This document shows, piece after piece, positions 26,318 through 35,857 of a DNA stretch of 64,000 nt. Under the pieces are notes generated by a model, which saw only the letters and a program-made list of their open reading frames with translations, was not told where the DNA came from and did no database searches. The stretch comes from Pokkaliibacter sp. MBI-7 (lineage in GTDB: Bacteria; Pseudomonadota; Gammaproteobacteria; Pseudomonadales; Balneatricaceae): positions 62,001 to 126,000 of the forward strand of contig NZ_JARVTG010000002.1 in the NCBI RefSeq assembly GCF_029846635.1, written 5' to 3'. Each line of letters begins with the position of its first letter. Position 1 is the stretch's first letter. Position numbers and translations under genes: made by a program.

Positions 26318-27412
26318 ATGGGGTTATCTTTTTGGCGTACTGCGCGTTTTTCTCTGCCTGTTCTGACGTCAGTCTGGCTGGCTGTTGGCAGTCACACCAT
26401 CTATGCAGATGAGTCAGATGACGCTGCCAGTAAGGCTCGTTGGGATGTCATGGCGGATATGGCAGCGCTATATATGCGCGAAGCTCCGGCGAGCGAGTTT
26501 GTCGATGCCGGGGATGATGAGAAGTCTAAGCATGGCAACTATGCCGGAGCCTTGGCCTATTACCTCGCGGCCACAAAGCTGGATACGAACTATGCCTTTG
26601 CCTCTTATCAGGCTGCTGCAGCGTTATCTTATCTGGATATGCCTAAAGTTGCGGCGAAATATCTTAAAGAAGCACAAGTAAGGGGATTTTGGCAGTACCC
26701 CATCATGCAGGAGGATGAGGAACTGGCGCCAATGAAAGAGAGCGCTGCATACCAGGAGCTGCTTTCCACTGCCCAAACAAACTATGCCCTGCATGCACAA
26801 GATGCAGGGAAGGGGGCTTTTCAGATTCCGCAGGCGACGCCCCCTAAAGACGGCTGGCCTGTCGTCGTTTGGCTTCATGGATTGGGTTCAAATGGTTCGA
26901 TTGATGGCTTTTCTGAATTAGCAAAAGATCAATATGCCTTGGTGGGGCTGAATGGGACCATTAAACGGGACGAAAACTCGTTTATGTGGGACAAAAAATC
27001 TGCAGAGGACACACATAAAGCAGTGCAACAGGCACTGGCCGAAATATCAACGTCGACCGTTATCAATCGTAATAAGGTAGTGCTGATCGGTTTTTCCCAA
27101 GGAGCGTTACACGCCGCTCATTTATTGGCTGAACATCCCGAATCATATACAGGTGGCGTGCTGCTCTCTCCTGGGGGATATTTGCAAAAGTTTCCTGTTT
27201 TCGAAGCGAAAGGCAAACATGTTGTCGTTGTGGGTGGCGATAAGGAGCACGAGAGCAACAAACGACTGCTGGCGAGCATCAGGGAACTGTTCATAAAAGA
27301 CAACCAGCTTATTGCGCGTAACCATCCGGGTGGGCACTTTTTTCAAGATGACTGGGAACAGGTATATCCCCAGTTTATTGCCTTTGCATTAGGCGAGTTA
27401 TCGACACTGTGA
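26318..27412 (+). CDS. exported serine esterase of the phospholipase/carboxylesterase type
   Basis: I start at ATG 26318 because AAGGAG (26305-26310) precedes it and the protein then opens with a signal peptide (cleavage probably after TIYA at about residue 30); the frame is open from 26153. A 364-residue protein. Residues about 60-150 form a TPR-like repeat pair (GALAYYLAATKLDTNYAFAS). The C-terminal alpha/beta hydrolase has the nucleophile motif GFSQG with Ser260 and a candidate His in HPGGHFF. The combined TPR-esterase layout and export suggest action on a periplasmic or extracellular ester. Confidence 0.75.
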   Translation: MGLSFWRTARFSLPVLTSVWLAVGSHTIYADESDDAASKARWDVMADMAALYMREAPASEFVDAGDDEKSKHGNYAGALAYYLAATKLDTNYAFASYQAAAALSYLDMPKVAAKYLKEAQVRGFWQYPIMQEDEELAPMKESAAYQELLSTAQTNYALHAQDAGKGAFQIPQATPPKDGWPVVVWLHGLGSNGSIDGFSELAKDQYALVGLNGTIKRDENSFMWDKKSAEDTHKAVQQALAEISTSTVINRNKVVLIGFSQGALHAAHLLAEHPESYTGGVLLSPGGYLQKFPVFEAKGKHVVVVGGDKEHESNKRLLASIRELFIKDNQLIARNHPGGHFFQDDWEQVYPQFIAFALGELSTL

Positions 27413-27541
27413 TACGGCTCCCCCCGTCACTTCTGCCCATCACCCCTGGATGGCAGGCGGACAGCCACACCGGCCCAGGTTATCTCAAGTGTGGCAGCCG
27501 CCCTGGCATCATGCACCAATGTTTCCTGCCGGGGCGCGTGT

Positions 27542-27946
27542 TCAGTGCGGATTCCATGAGCAATAGTCGAAGGCATCGTTGCAGCAGCCGTCGCCGCAGG
27601 CCAGCAGCGAGCCGTCGCTTAATTGCAGCACACCACCATAGTCAAAACTGAAGCCCAGCGGCTGGCCATTACGACGCAATGAGCCATGAATGGTGCAGCC
27701 GGTGGTGGTGAACTGCTCATCCACGTCCTGCTGGGTCACGCTGACGCCGCTATCCAGTACGTGTTGCAGTACCTGCTGATCTATCTGGTCGCAGCCATAG
27801 TGGCGGGCATCACTGACTTTGAAGTCCGATTTCAGTTCCGTGTACTGATCATCGACAGACGGGGGCGACGAGGCAGTGGGAGGCTGGCTGCTGCAGGCTG
27901 TCAGCATCACCGACAGCAGCGACAGGTAAAGCAGGGTGAATCTCAT
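27542..27946 (-). CDS. lipoprotein, paralogue of 25716-26138
   Basis: I start at ATG 27946 (MRFTLLYLSLLSVMLTACSS), giving a good lipoprotein signal with lipobox LTAC. The mature domain of about 110 residues matches the other lipoprotein: DFKVSDARHYGC, a TGCTIHGS-like segment, FSFDYGG, and a final CGDGCCNDAFDYCSW. Conserved cysteines suggest disulphides. No known family was recognised. Convergent with the esterase gene. Confidence 0.65.
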   Translation of the reverse strand: MRFTLLYLSLLSVMLTACSSQPPTASSPPSVDDQYTELKSDFKVSDARHYGCDQIDQQVLQHVLDSGVSVTQQDVDEQFTTTGCTIHGSLRRNGQPLGFSFDYGGVLQLSDGSLLACGDGCCNDAFDYCSWNPH

Positions 27947-28087
27947 CCGCGCACGAATGGGGTGATGAGCTGAAGCATGCTGCAGTGGTGACATCGTTGA
28001 CGGCCCTCTTTCCTTTAAAGCCGAGAGAACGAATGGGGCAGGGATGGCTGCCCCGTAATTGCCTGCTGCCCTGCTGAACGTCAGGTA

Positions 28088-28879
28088 TCAGGCGATACTG
28101 CGCACTACACCACCATCCACGCGCATGGCGGCGCCGGTGGTGGCCGAAGCCTGCTGAGAGGCCAGATAAACACACAGATTGGCGACTTCTTCCACACTGG
28201 CAAAGCGCCCGAGCAGCGAGGTGGGGCGGTGCTCCCTGACGAAGGAGGCCTCCATCTCTGCAACACTGATACCCTGTTCGGCTGCCATCTTGTCGAGAAA
28301 TACGCTGACCCCTTCCGATCTGGTCGGGCCGGGCAATACTGCATTAACCGTTACGCCGCTGCCGCTCAGTGTCTCCGCCAGCCCGCGTGAGACGGCCAGC
28401 AGTGCGGTTTTCGTGACCCCATAGTGCACCATCTCTACCGGAATCTGCAGTGCCGATTCGCTGGACAGAAACTGTATCCGTCCCCAGTGCTGCTTCTGCA
28501 TGAGCTGGGCGTAGTAGCGTGACAGCCGCACCGCACTCATGACATTGGCCTGAAAAAACTGCTCCCATTCTTCGTCGCTGATATCGAAGAAGCCCTGCGG
28601 CGAAAAGATGCCCATGTTGTTGATCAGAATATCGGCGTGGGGCACCTGATGGATTAGCTCCCTGCAGCCCGCTGCGCTGGACACATCGGCGACTACCCCG
28701 GTTACCCGGCCATAGCCGTCTTCCTTCAGTCTGGCCACCGCCTCGTCCACCCGGGCCTGGGTGCGACCATTGATCACCACTTCAGCACCGGTGGCTGCCA
28801 GCCCTCTGGCAATGCCATAGCCGATGCCGGCGGTGGAGCCGGTGACCAGCGCGATCTTGTCGTAGAGTTCGATTTTCAT
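28088..28879 (-). CDS. short-chain dehydrogenase/reductase (SDR)
   Basis: A 263-residue classical SDR. The cofactor motif TGSTAGIG is at about 14-21, NNMG replaces NNAG near 89, and the catalytic Ser is followed by a YxxxK (SSESAL then HYGVTKTA). The segment PGPTRS fits the family. The Arg after the first strand (INGRTQAR) suggests NADP(H). Its start is divergent from the NRPS-PKS operon about 490 bp away. Participation in the cluster's chemistry is possible but unproven; it could also be a stand-alone oxidoreductase. Confidence 0.85.
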   Translation of the reverse strand: MKIELYDKIALVTGSTAGIGYGIARGLAATGAEVVINGRTQARVDEAVARLKEDGYGRVTGVVADVSSAAGCRELIHQVPHADILINNMGIFSPQGFFDISDEEWEQFFQANVMSAVRLSRYYAQLMQKQHWGRIQFLSSESALQIPVEMVHYGVTKTALLAVSRGLAETLSGSGVTVNAVLPGPTRSEGVSVFLDKMAAEQGISVAEMEASFVREHRPTSLLGRFASVEEVANLCVYLASQQASATTGAAMRVDGGVVRSIA

Positions 28880-29371
28880 GGGGTGATGCTCCTCGATAGG
28901 TCAGAGATTGTTTTCCTGTTCTGACATGCCATTGCAAGCATTGCCTCCCTGCTGATCAGGGTGATCTGCTATGTGAACAGCAGTTGCAGCATCACTTGCC
29001 CTAAGGAGATATGGATAAGGCTTACGACAGTTAACTCAACGGCACGAAGTGCGGTGACAGCAGATTGAAACAGCTGTGTATTAATTTTTGATGCGCTGCG
29101 AGAAGAAATGAAAAAAAATCGCCCGATCAGGGTCAACTGAACCGCAGATAGACTTGCTTATTATGAGATTGAAACAAATACTTACACATCATTTTTGCGG
29201 AGAGGTACTCTCGTCGTTCTGTCACTGTTGCTGAGGCAACAGGTAATTGCGCTACATGTACAACGATAACAAGCCAGTATGGCTGATAGCGGAATGCGGT
29301 CTCTGACTTTGTGTGCCTCAGGCATGGCAGGACTGCGCGGGAAAAAGGCGACAACAACCCTGGGAGGGTTT
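28880..29371 (+). promoter_or_regulatory. leader and promoter region of the NRPS-PKS operon
   Basis: This 490-bp region without genes separates the divergent SDR and the biosynthetic operon. It becomes AT-rich from about 29060. A hairpin, CTGTTGC-TGAG-GCAACAG (29225-29242), lies 130 nt before the chosen start. I could not assign -35/-10 boxes confidently, and no known operator or riboswitch was recognised. Confidence 0.45.
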
Positions 29372-32300
29372 ATGCCAGAGTATCGGGCACAGCAGGAAAA
29401 CGCCGAATTTCCTTTGTCTGCACCGCAGGCAAGTATCTGGAGTGAGTGGATCAACAATCCGGATGCCGCTGATTTTCATATTTGCGAATTTATCGAATTA
29501 AACGGCCCTCTGGAGCTGGTCCATTTCCGCGCTGCCATTGAGCAGGCCGACGCGGAAACCGATGCCATGAGCCTGTGCTTCTCCACCGATGCAGGCCGCC
29601 CTCTGCTAACCCTGCCAGACAAGCGACCCCCGTTCGATTATCTGCTGATTGACCTTGGCGAGACCGCCGATGCTGAGGCATGCGCCTGGCGTGAGCTGGA
29701 AAGTGCACGGCGTCAGCCGCTTGATCTGGCCCGTGGGCATTCCATGCGCCACCGGCTGATTCGTTTCTCCGGCCAGCGCCACTGGTGGGTGCGCATCTGC
29801 CACCACCTGACCTCCGATGCCATGAGCGGTGTAGTGATGTGCCGCCGGGTGGAAGAGCTGTATAACGCGCGCGTGCAGGGGCAGGAAGTGACGCCCGCGG
29901 CCTTTACGTCCTACCGCGAGTTTATCGAGGAAGACCAGCGCTACCCGGACAGCCGTGCCTGTCAGAGCGCTGTCAGCTACTGGCGTGAGCGCCTGCAGGA
30001 TGATCAGCCGGTGTCCCGTTTTGCTGCTGACTCAAGAAAGCCCATGGTCAGCCAGTCGCGTACTGCAGACCAGCAGCTCACCCTGCGCTGTCCGTTGCCC
30101 GCCGCGCGACTGCAGCAGCTGAAAGGCTTTGCAGCACAACTGGGCTGTTCGCTGTCGATTCTGCTGCAGGCGGTCTATCAGCTGCTGCTGGCTCGTGAAA
30201 ATGGTCAGCAGCACTCGGTCTGCTATTCCCCGGTGATGAATCGCTATGGCCGCAGCGAGCGCGCCATGCCAGGGCTGTTTGCCGTATCGCTGCCGTTTCC
30301 ACTGGACTGTCAGGATGAGCAGAGCTTTACCGAACTGGTGGCTCAGGTATCGCGCCACAAGAAAGCTGATATGCGCCATATGCGTCTGGCACCGACCCGT
30401 ATGCGCACAGCTGGTATTGGCCGCGCCAGCTTTTCTCAGCGCGGTGGCGCTGTCTTTATCGCCAATGATTTTGCCCTGTCACTGGACTTTCATGGTCTGA
30501 CCACCCGTATCACCAATGCCTATGTGGGCGCAGTGGACGACGTGGCGCTGGTCTATCTCGGCAACGATATGCATGACCCGGACAGCGAAGCCATGCTGGT
30601 CTGGGTCTGTAACCTCTCGGTGCTGTCAGCACAGTATATGCAGCGGCTGATCAGCCGTTTTGATGTCCTGCTGGATGCCGCCATGGCGGATCCGCACCGG
30701 CCGTTACGTTATCTCTCGGTGCTGGGGAAAGCCGAGCTGGCTCAGATTCGGCAGTGGGAGCAGGGCGCGGTCGTCGATGTGCGGCTGCTGCATACCTTAC
30801 TGCCTGCCCGTATCTGGCAGCGCACCGCCTCCATCCCTGATGCTATTGCCGTGCGATATGCCGGGCAGGACTACCGTTACCGCTGGCTGGCTGAAAAAGC
30901 CGGTGAGCTGGCCGCCCGCTTGCAGCAGGCCGGAGTGGGCAAAGGGGCACGGGTGGGGCTCTGTACGTCGCCCTGTGCCGAACAGATTGCCGCGGTACTG
31001 GCAATCCTTTCGGTCGGTGCAGTCGTGATGCCGCTTGATCCGCAGATGCCCGCCGCCCGGCTGGTTACCATGCTGTCTTTTGCTGAGGCCGATGCGGTTC
31101 TGGTCAATGCTGACGGTCAAACCCTGTTGCAGCAGGCAGGCTGGCAGCAGGGGCTGATTTCCCTTGAGCAGGCGCCTGAATCCCGGGGTGCGTTAACGCA
31201 GCCTGTAACGTTGTCCCCCGATGATATTGCCTTCGTCTATCACACCTCAGGCTCGACCGGGCAGCCCAAGCCGGTGCTGATCCCTCATGGTGCGTTGTGC
31301 CTCAAGACGCTGAGCATGGCGGAGTTGTTCGGCTATGGCAGTGATGAGGTGGCCTGCGTGGCTACCTCGATGAATTTCGACCCCTGGATGCAGCAGGTCA
31401 TGATGGCGCTCAGCCAGGGTGCCACCTTGTGGCTGGCTGATCGTCTGCTGCAGGCGGACCCGGCCGCCTTCTGGCGCGAGGCTGTCACCGCTGGTATGAC
31501 GCAGCTGAACATGGCGCCTACTCAGCTGGACAGCCTGATGCAGGGCGAGGTGCCGACCGCTGAACTGCAGTTGCGGCGTATCCTGCTGGGTGGTGAAGTG
31601 CTGCGGCCGGAGCTGGCCAACCGTTTGCGCCTGCTACTGGGTGCGCCGGTATGGAATATGTACGGGCCGACTGAAACCACGGTCGATATCACCGGTATTC
31701 AACTCCCCGAGCTGGTGCAGGGCGAGCTGCCTATTGGCCGGGTCTTACCCGGTGGTGTGGTGCGTTTGCTCAATGCCCAGCGGCAGCGCGTGGCCATTGG
31801 CGAAGCCGGTGAAATCTGTATTGGTGGTGTCGGCATGACGGCGGGTTATCTGGCCATGGCCGAGGCTAACCTGCAGCGGTTTATCGACGACCCGTACGCC
31901 ACAGGTGCCACGCTGTATCGCAGTGGTGATCGGGGTTGCTGGAACGAGCAGGGTGAGCTGCTCTATCTCGGCCGTGATGATGATCAGGTCAAAGTCCGTG
32001 GTCAGCGGATCGAGCTGGCAGAAGTGGAAGCGCAGCTACACCGCTGTCAGGGGGTGGGGCAGGGCGTGGTCTGGTATCAGGCTGACGCGCAGGGCGGGAG
32101 TCTGCAGGCGGCGGTTGCAGGGCAGGTGGCTGAGCGTGAGCTGGTCGCTGAACTGAGTCGTCGACTGCCTGCTGCCGCCGTCCCTGCCCAGTATCTGCTG
32201 CTTGAGCGCCTGCCATTGATGGCATCCGGTAAAATCGACCGGCAGCGGCTGAAAGTGCTGCTGGCAGAAAGACAACGCAGTGTGCTGTCGTCTGTACAAC

Positions 32301-35300
32301 CCGCGCCCGTTGCCTCATCGGCTGCCAGCGGGCGTCGCCATAGTCTGGAGCAGGCCATTGGCCAGATTTGGGCTGAGCTGCTCAGTCAACCCCGCATCGA
32401 CCCCACGGCCAACCTGTTTGAAATCGGCGCTCACTCCCTGCTGGTGCCTCGTGCGCAGGCTCGTATCTCGGCGGTGGCCGGGCGTGAAGTGCGCGCGGTG
32501 GAGTTATTCCATCACAGCAGTGTGCGGGCGCTGGCGGCTTTTCTCAGTGGCGAGGCGCAGGAGCCTGCTGCTCCCGTTTTATCCCATATCCACAATGCAG
32601 CCAGCGCTTTATCGGCGAATGGAGTATCGGCCAATACAACCCCGGTAAACGCAGCCGAGCCCATTGCGGTGATCGGTATGGGGATGCGTTTCCCCGGTGC
32701 TGAGACACGCGAACAGTTCTGGCAACTGCTGGTCAATGGGCAGGAGGCCATCAGTGATCTGACCGCCGAACATTTCCGGCAACTGGGCGCGGATCCTGCT
32801 CTGCTGGAGCGGGACAACTTTGTCGCCCGTCATGGTGTGCTGGCAGGTATCGACCAGTTTGATCCGGCGCCTTTCGGGCTGTCGCTGGCCGAAGCGCGGG
32901 AGATGGACCCACAGCAACGTCTGCTGCTGGAGGTGGCGAAAGCTGCGCTGGAGGATGCCTGTTGTGATCCGCAGCGTGATGGCCCGGTAGGCACCTATGT
33001 GGGTACCGGTTTTGCCACCTATATGCTGGATCTGCTGTCGCCGGGCATCCGCCTGACGGCCAATGCAGATCGTTATGCGGTTTCGCTGGGTAATGACAAG
33101 GATTACGCCGCAACTCGGCTGGCCTACAAACTGGGGCTGACCGGCCCCGCGGTTGCGGTTTCTACGGCCTGTTCTACCGGTCTGGTCAGTGTGGCTCTGG
33201 CCGTACAGGCGCTGCGCAGTGGCCAGTGCCGGGTGGCGCTGGCCGGCGGTGCATCCTTCGGCTTCAGTCTGGGGGGCGGGTTTCAGTACGTCGCCGGGGG
33301 CATTGGTTCCCGCAGCGGGCATTGTCGTCCGTTTGACCAGCAGGCTGATGGCACCATTGGTGCCAGTGGCGCAGGTGTGGTGCTGTTGAAGCGCCTTAGT
33401 GACGCCCTTGCTGATGGTGACACCATTCATGGCGTTATTCGTGGTATCGGCCTCAGCAACGACGGTGCTGCCAAGGCCGCCTTTACCGCCCCCAGTGTCA
33501 GCGGTCAGGTGCAGGCGATTCGTTATGCCCTGCAGGACGCTAACGTGGCACCCGACAGCATCGGCTATGTTGAAGGCCATGGCACCGGGACGGCACTGGG
33601 TGATCCCATCGAGGTCGAAAGCCTCAATCTGGCCTATGGCCAGAGTGATCAGCCTGCGTGGCTGGGCTCGGTCAAAGGCAATCTGGGTCATCTGGATGCC
33701 GCATCGGGTATTGCCAGTCTGATCAAGGCTTTGCTCAGTCTGGAGCAGGGTACCGTGCCGCCCACCTGCCATTTCACCGTTGCCAATCCGCACATCCCGT
33801 TTGCTGAAGGGCGATTCCGCGTTAACGATCAGCCACAACCCTGGCCGGTGCAGCAGGGGCTGCGACGGGCGGGGATCAACAATTTCGGTGTGGGCGGCAC
33901 CAATGTGCATATGATTGTCGAGCAGGCACCGCAGTCGGTAGCCGCTGCCCGTGATCAGCAGAATGGGAGCATTGACCACACCTGTCTGCTGCCCCTTTCA
34001 GCGGCCTCGGCAACGGCGCTGACCCAGAACTGTCTGGCACTGGCCGACCATCTTGAAGTGCTTGCGGAACAGGGCAAGGCCGTGCCCGCGCTGGCGGACA
34101 TGGCGCTCAGCCTGTCAGTTCGGCCATCGCTGTCTTACCGACACAGCATTGTGGCGAGTGATCTGCCTCAGGCGGTTCAGCAGTTGCGCCAGCTGGCAAC
34201 TACCTCGGTGAGCCGCGCGGATGGCCACAGCCAGCCTCTGGCACTGTTGTTTCCCGGTCAGGGAGCGCAGCAGCCGGGTATGGCCAGAGAGCTTTACCAG
34301 CAGCAGCCGGAATTTCGCCAGTGGCTGGATCAGGCCTGCCAGCATCTATTGCAGCAGCCAGACAATCAGCACCTGCTGCCGTTGAAAACGCTGCTGCTGA
34401 CTGACCCGGATGATGGTGAGGCGGCGCGGCAACTGGCGGATACCGCCCTGACCCAGCCCGCGCTGTTTATTGTCGAGTACGGCATTGCCCGGCAGCTGTG
34501 CCAGTGGGGCTTGCAGCCGGTCGCTTTGCTGGGTCACAGCATCGGTGAATATGCGGCGGCGGCGCTGGCAGGGGTGATGTCTGCCACGGATGCTCTGGAT
34601 CTGGTAGCCGCCCGTGGTCGGCTGATGGCCTCTGCACCCGCCGGTGCCATGCTGGCCCTGTCGATGGCCGAAGCCGATGTGCAGCAACTGCTGACGGAAA
34701 CCGGTTCATCGCTTGCCATTGCCGCGCTCAATGGCCCACGCCAGTGTGTGGTATCGGGTTCTGTCGCTGCGATGGAGCAGTTTGAGCAGGGGTTGCAGCA
34801 GCGTGCCATCAACGGCAAGCGGCTGGCGGTTTCTCACGGTTTTCACTCGGCGCAGATGGACACGGTGCTGGATGCCTTCCGTCAGCGGGTAGCCAGTGTG
34901 CAACTCAGCCCGCCTGCTATTGCCATCGCTTCCAACCTCACCGGCAACTGGCTGACCGATGCAGACGCCACCGACCCTGACTACTGGGTGCGGCATCTGC
35001 GTGGCACGGTGCGTTATGCCGATGATATTGCCTGTCTGCAAACCCTTGGCCCGCTGCAGCTGCTGGAGTGTGGCCCGGGCATGACGGCAGTGCGTCTGGC
35101 TCAGGCCAATGGGGTGCCAGCCGCGCAGGTACTGGCCAGCCAGCCTTTGGGTAGCCCCGCAGGTCAGCTTTCACGCCGGGCCGGACGTGCTGCCCTGCTG
35201 AGTGCCGTCGGTCAGCTGTGGAGCAACGGACTGCTGCCGGACTGGCAGGCATTGCATGGCCGTCAGCACTGGCAACGTACGCCGCTGCCTACCTATCGCT

Positions 35301-35857
35301 ATGCCCGGCAGCGTTGCTGGGTTGAGACCCCGGCGCTGCCCGCGGACAGCATCGCCTCCGTAACAGTGGCAGCTGCGGGTAAAGTGGCAAACCCGAGCAC
35401 GCTGGCAAATCAGAACAATATGACAAGCCCGAATGTGGCGACCCCATTGTCATTCTGGGGCGGTGCCGTCCCCCCACCCGCGCAGCCGGTGATCACTCCC
35501 GCCGTGGTTCCCCCGCAGCCTTCTGCCAGCGCTGATCTGTCGCAACAGGTGCTGACGATCTGGCGTGAGATGTTTGGCCGCGATGATATTCAGGCCGAGG
35601 ATGATTTCTTTGTGCTGGGTGGCGACTCGTTGCTGGCCGTGCGGCTGGTATCACGTCTGCAGAGCGAGCTGGGGTGTGATATTTCCACCGCGGTCATGCT
35701 TGACTGCCAGACACCTGCCGCGCTGGTGGCGTGGCTTGAGTCTCATGCCATTACCCCCGCTGTGCCCACGACACCGATTGCCCCCGTTTTTGCTGTGCCT
35801 GCCAAGGAGCCGGTAGTGAATCAACACATTTCCCACCGTGAGGAGGGTGTACTGTGA
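29372..35857 (+). CDS. NRPS-PKS hybrid protein 1: C-A-PCP-KS-AT-ACP
   Basis: The start at 29372 (MPEYRAQQENAEF) is chosen for its GGGAGG 4 nt upstream; the frame opens at 29279. About 2161 residues. Condensation domain 29.4-30.7 kb with CHHLTSDAMSG. Adenylation domain 30.8-32.3 kb with YHTSGSTGQPKP, NMYGPTETT, YRSGDRG and SGKIDR; my reading of the pocket is D-P-Q-N-L-G-M-V-D, not assignable. PCP with EIGAHSLL at 32.4 kb. KS 32.65-33.9 kb with Cys1267 (STACSTG), VEGHGTGT and VKGNLGH. AT 34.2-35.15 kb with GHSIGEY (Ser1723) and HGFH, which favours malonyl-CoA. ACP with LGGDSLL at 35.6 kb. An opening C domain with no upstream carrier suggests acylation of the first residue. The module has no KR, so a beta-keto group should be passed on. 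Confidence 0.93.
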   Translation: MPEYRAQQENAEFPLSAPQASIWSEWINNPDAADFHICEFIELNGPLELVHFRAAIEQADAETDAMSLCFSTDAGRPLLTLPDKRPPFDYLLIDLGETADAEACAWRELESARRQPLDLARGHSMRHRLIRFSGQRHWWVRICHHLTSDAMSGVVMCRRVEELYNARVQGQEVTPAAFTSYREFIEEDQRYPDSRACQSAVSYWRERLQDDQPVSRFAADSRKPMVSQSRTADQQLTLRCPLPAARLQQLKGFAAQLGCSLSILLQAVYQLLLARENGQQHSVCYSPVMNRYGRSERAMPGLFAVSLPFPLDCQDEQSFTELVAQVSRHKKADMRHMRLAPTRMRTAGIGRASFSQRGGAVFIANDFALSLDFHGLTTRITNAYVGAVDDVALVYLGNDMHDPDSEAMLVWVCNLSVLSAQYMQRLISRFDVLLDAAMADPHRPLRYLSVLGKAELAQIRQWEQGAVVDVRLLHTLLPARIWQRTASIPDAIAVRYAGQDYRYRWLAEKAGELAARLQQAGVGKGARVGLCTSPCAEQIAAVLAILSVGAVVMPLDPQMPAARLVTMLSFAEADAVLVNADGQTLLQQAGWQQGLISLEQAPESRGALTQPVTLSPDDIAFVYHTSGSTGQPKPVLIPHGALCLKTLSMAELFGYGSDEVACVATSMNFDPWMQQVMMALSQGATLWLADRLLQADPAAFWREAVTAGMTQLNMAPTQLDSLMQGEVPTAELQLRRILLGGEVLRPELANRLRLLLGAPVWNMYGPTETTVDITGIQLPELVQGELPIGRVLPGGVVRLLNAQRQRVAIGEAGEICIGGVGMTAGYLAMAEANLQRFIDDPYATGATLYRSGDRGCWNEQGELLYLGRDDDQVKVRGQRIELAEVEAQLHRCQGVGQGVVWYQADAQGGSLQAAVAGQVAERELVAELSRRLPAAAVPAQYLLLERLPLMASGKIDRQRLKVLLAERQRSVLSSVQPAPVASSAASGRRHSLEQAIGQIWAELLSQPRIDPTANLFEIGAHSLLVPRAQARISAVAGREVRAVELFHHSSVRALAAFLSGEAQEPAAPVLSHIHNAASALSANGVSANTTPVNAAEPIAVIGMGMRFPGAETREQFWQLLVNGQEAISDLTAEHFRQLGADPALLERDNFVARHGVLAGIDQFDPAPFGLSLAEAREMDPQQRLLLEVAKAALEDACCDPQRDGPVGTYVGTGFATYMLDLLSPGIRLTANADRYAVSLGNDKDYAATRLAYKLGLTGPAVAVSTACSTGLVSVALAVQALRSGQCRVALAGGASFGFSLGGGFQYVAGGIGSRSGHCRPFDQQADGTIGASGAGVVLLKRLSDALADGDTIHGVIRGIGLSNDGAAKAAFTAPSVSGQVQAIRYALQDANVAPDSIGYVEGHGTGTALGDPIEVESLNLAYGQSDQPAWLGSVKGNLGHLDAASGIASLIKALLSLEQGTVPPTCHFTVANPHIPFAEGRFRVNDQPQPWPVQQGLRRAGINNFGVGGTNVHMIVEQAPQSVAAARDQQNGSIDHTCLLPLSAASATALTQNCLALADHLEVLAEQGKAVPALADMALSLSVRPSLSYRHSIVASDLPQAVQQLRQLATTSVSRADGHSQPLALLFPGQGAQQPGMARELYQQQPEFRQWLDQACQHLLQQPDNQHLLPLKTLLLTDPDDGEAARQLADTALTQPALFIVEYGIARQLCQWGLQPVALLGHSIGEYAAAALAGVMSATDALDLVAARGRLMASAPAGAMLALSMAEADVQQLLTETGSSLAIAALNGPRQCVVSGSVAAMEQFEQGLQQRAINGKRLAVSHGFHSAQMDTVLDAFRQRVASVQLSPPAIAIASNLTGNWLTDADATDPDYWVRHLRGTVRYADDIACLQTLGPLQLLECGPGMTAVRLAQANGVPAAQVLASQPLGSPAGQLSRRAGRAALLSAVGQLWSNGLLPDWQALHGRQHWQRTPLPTYRYARQRCWVETPALPADSIASVTVAAAGKVANPSTLANQNNMTSPNVATPLSFWGGAVPPPAQPVITPAVVPPQPSASADLSQQVLTIWREMFGRDDIQAEDDFFVLGGDSLLAVRLVSRLQSELGCDISTAVMLDCQTPAALVAWLESHAITPAVPTTPIAPVFAVPAKEPVVNQHISHREEGVL

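Noticed and set aside
29279..29371. 31-codon extension of NRPS-PKS protein 1
   Set aside because: The ATG at 29279 lacks a clear ribosome-binding site, while 29372 has GGGAGG and begins directly before the condensation domain.
32609..33979. 456-codon minus-strand frame under the first KS domain
   Set aside because: GC-rich shadow of the ketosynthase; the plus strand carries all catalytic motifs.
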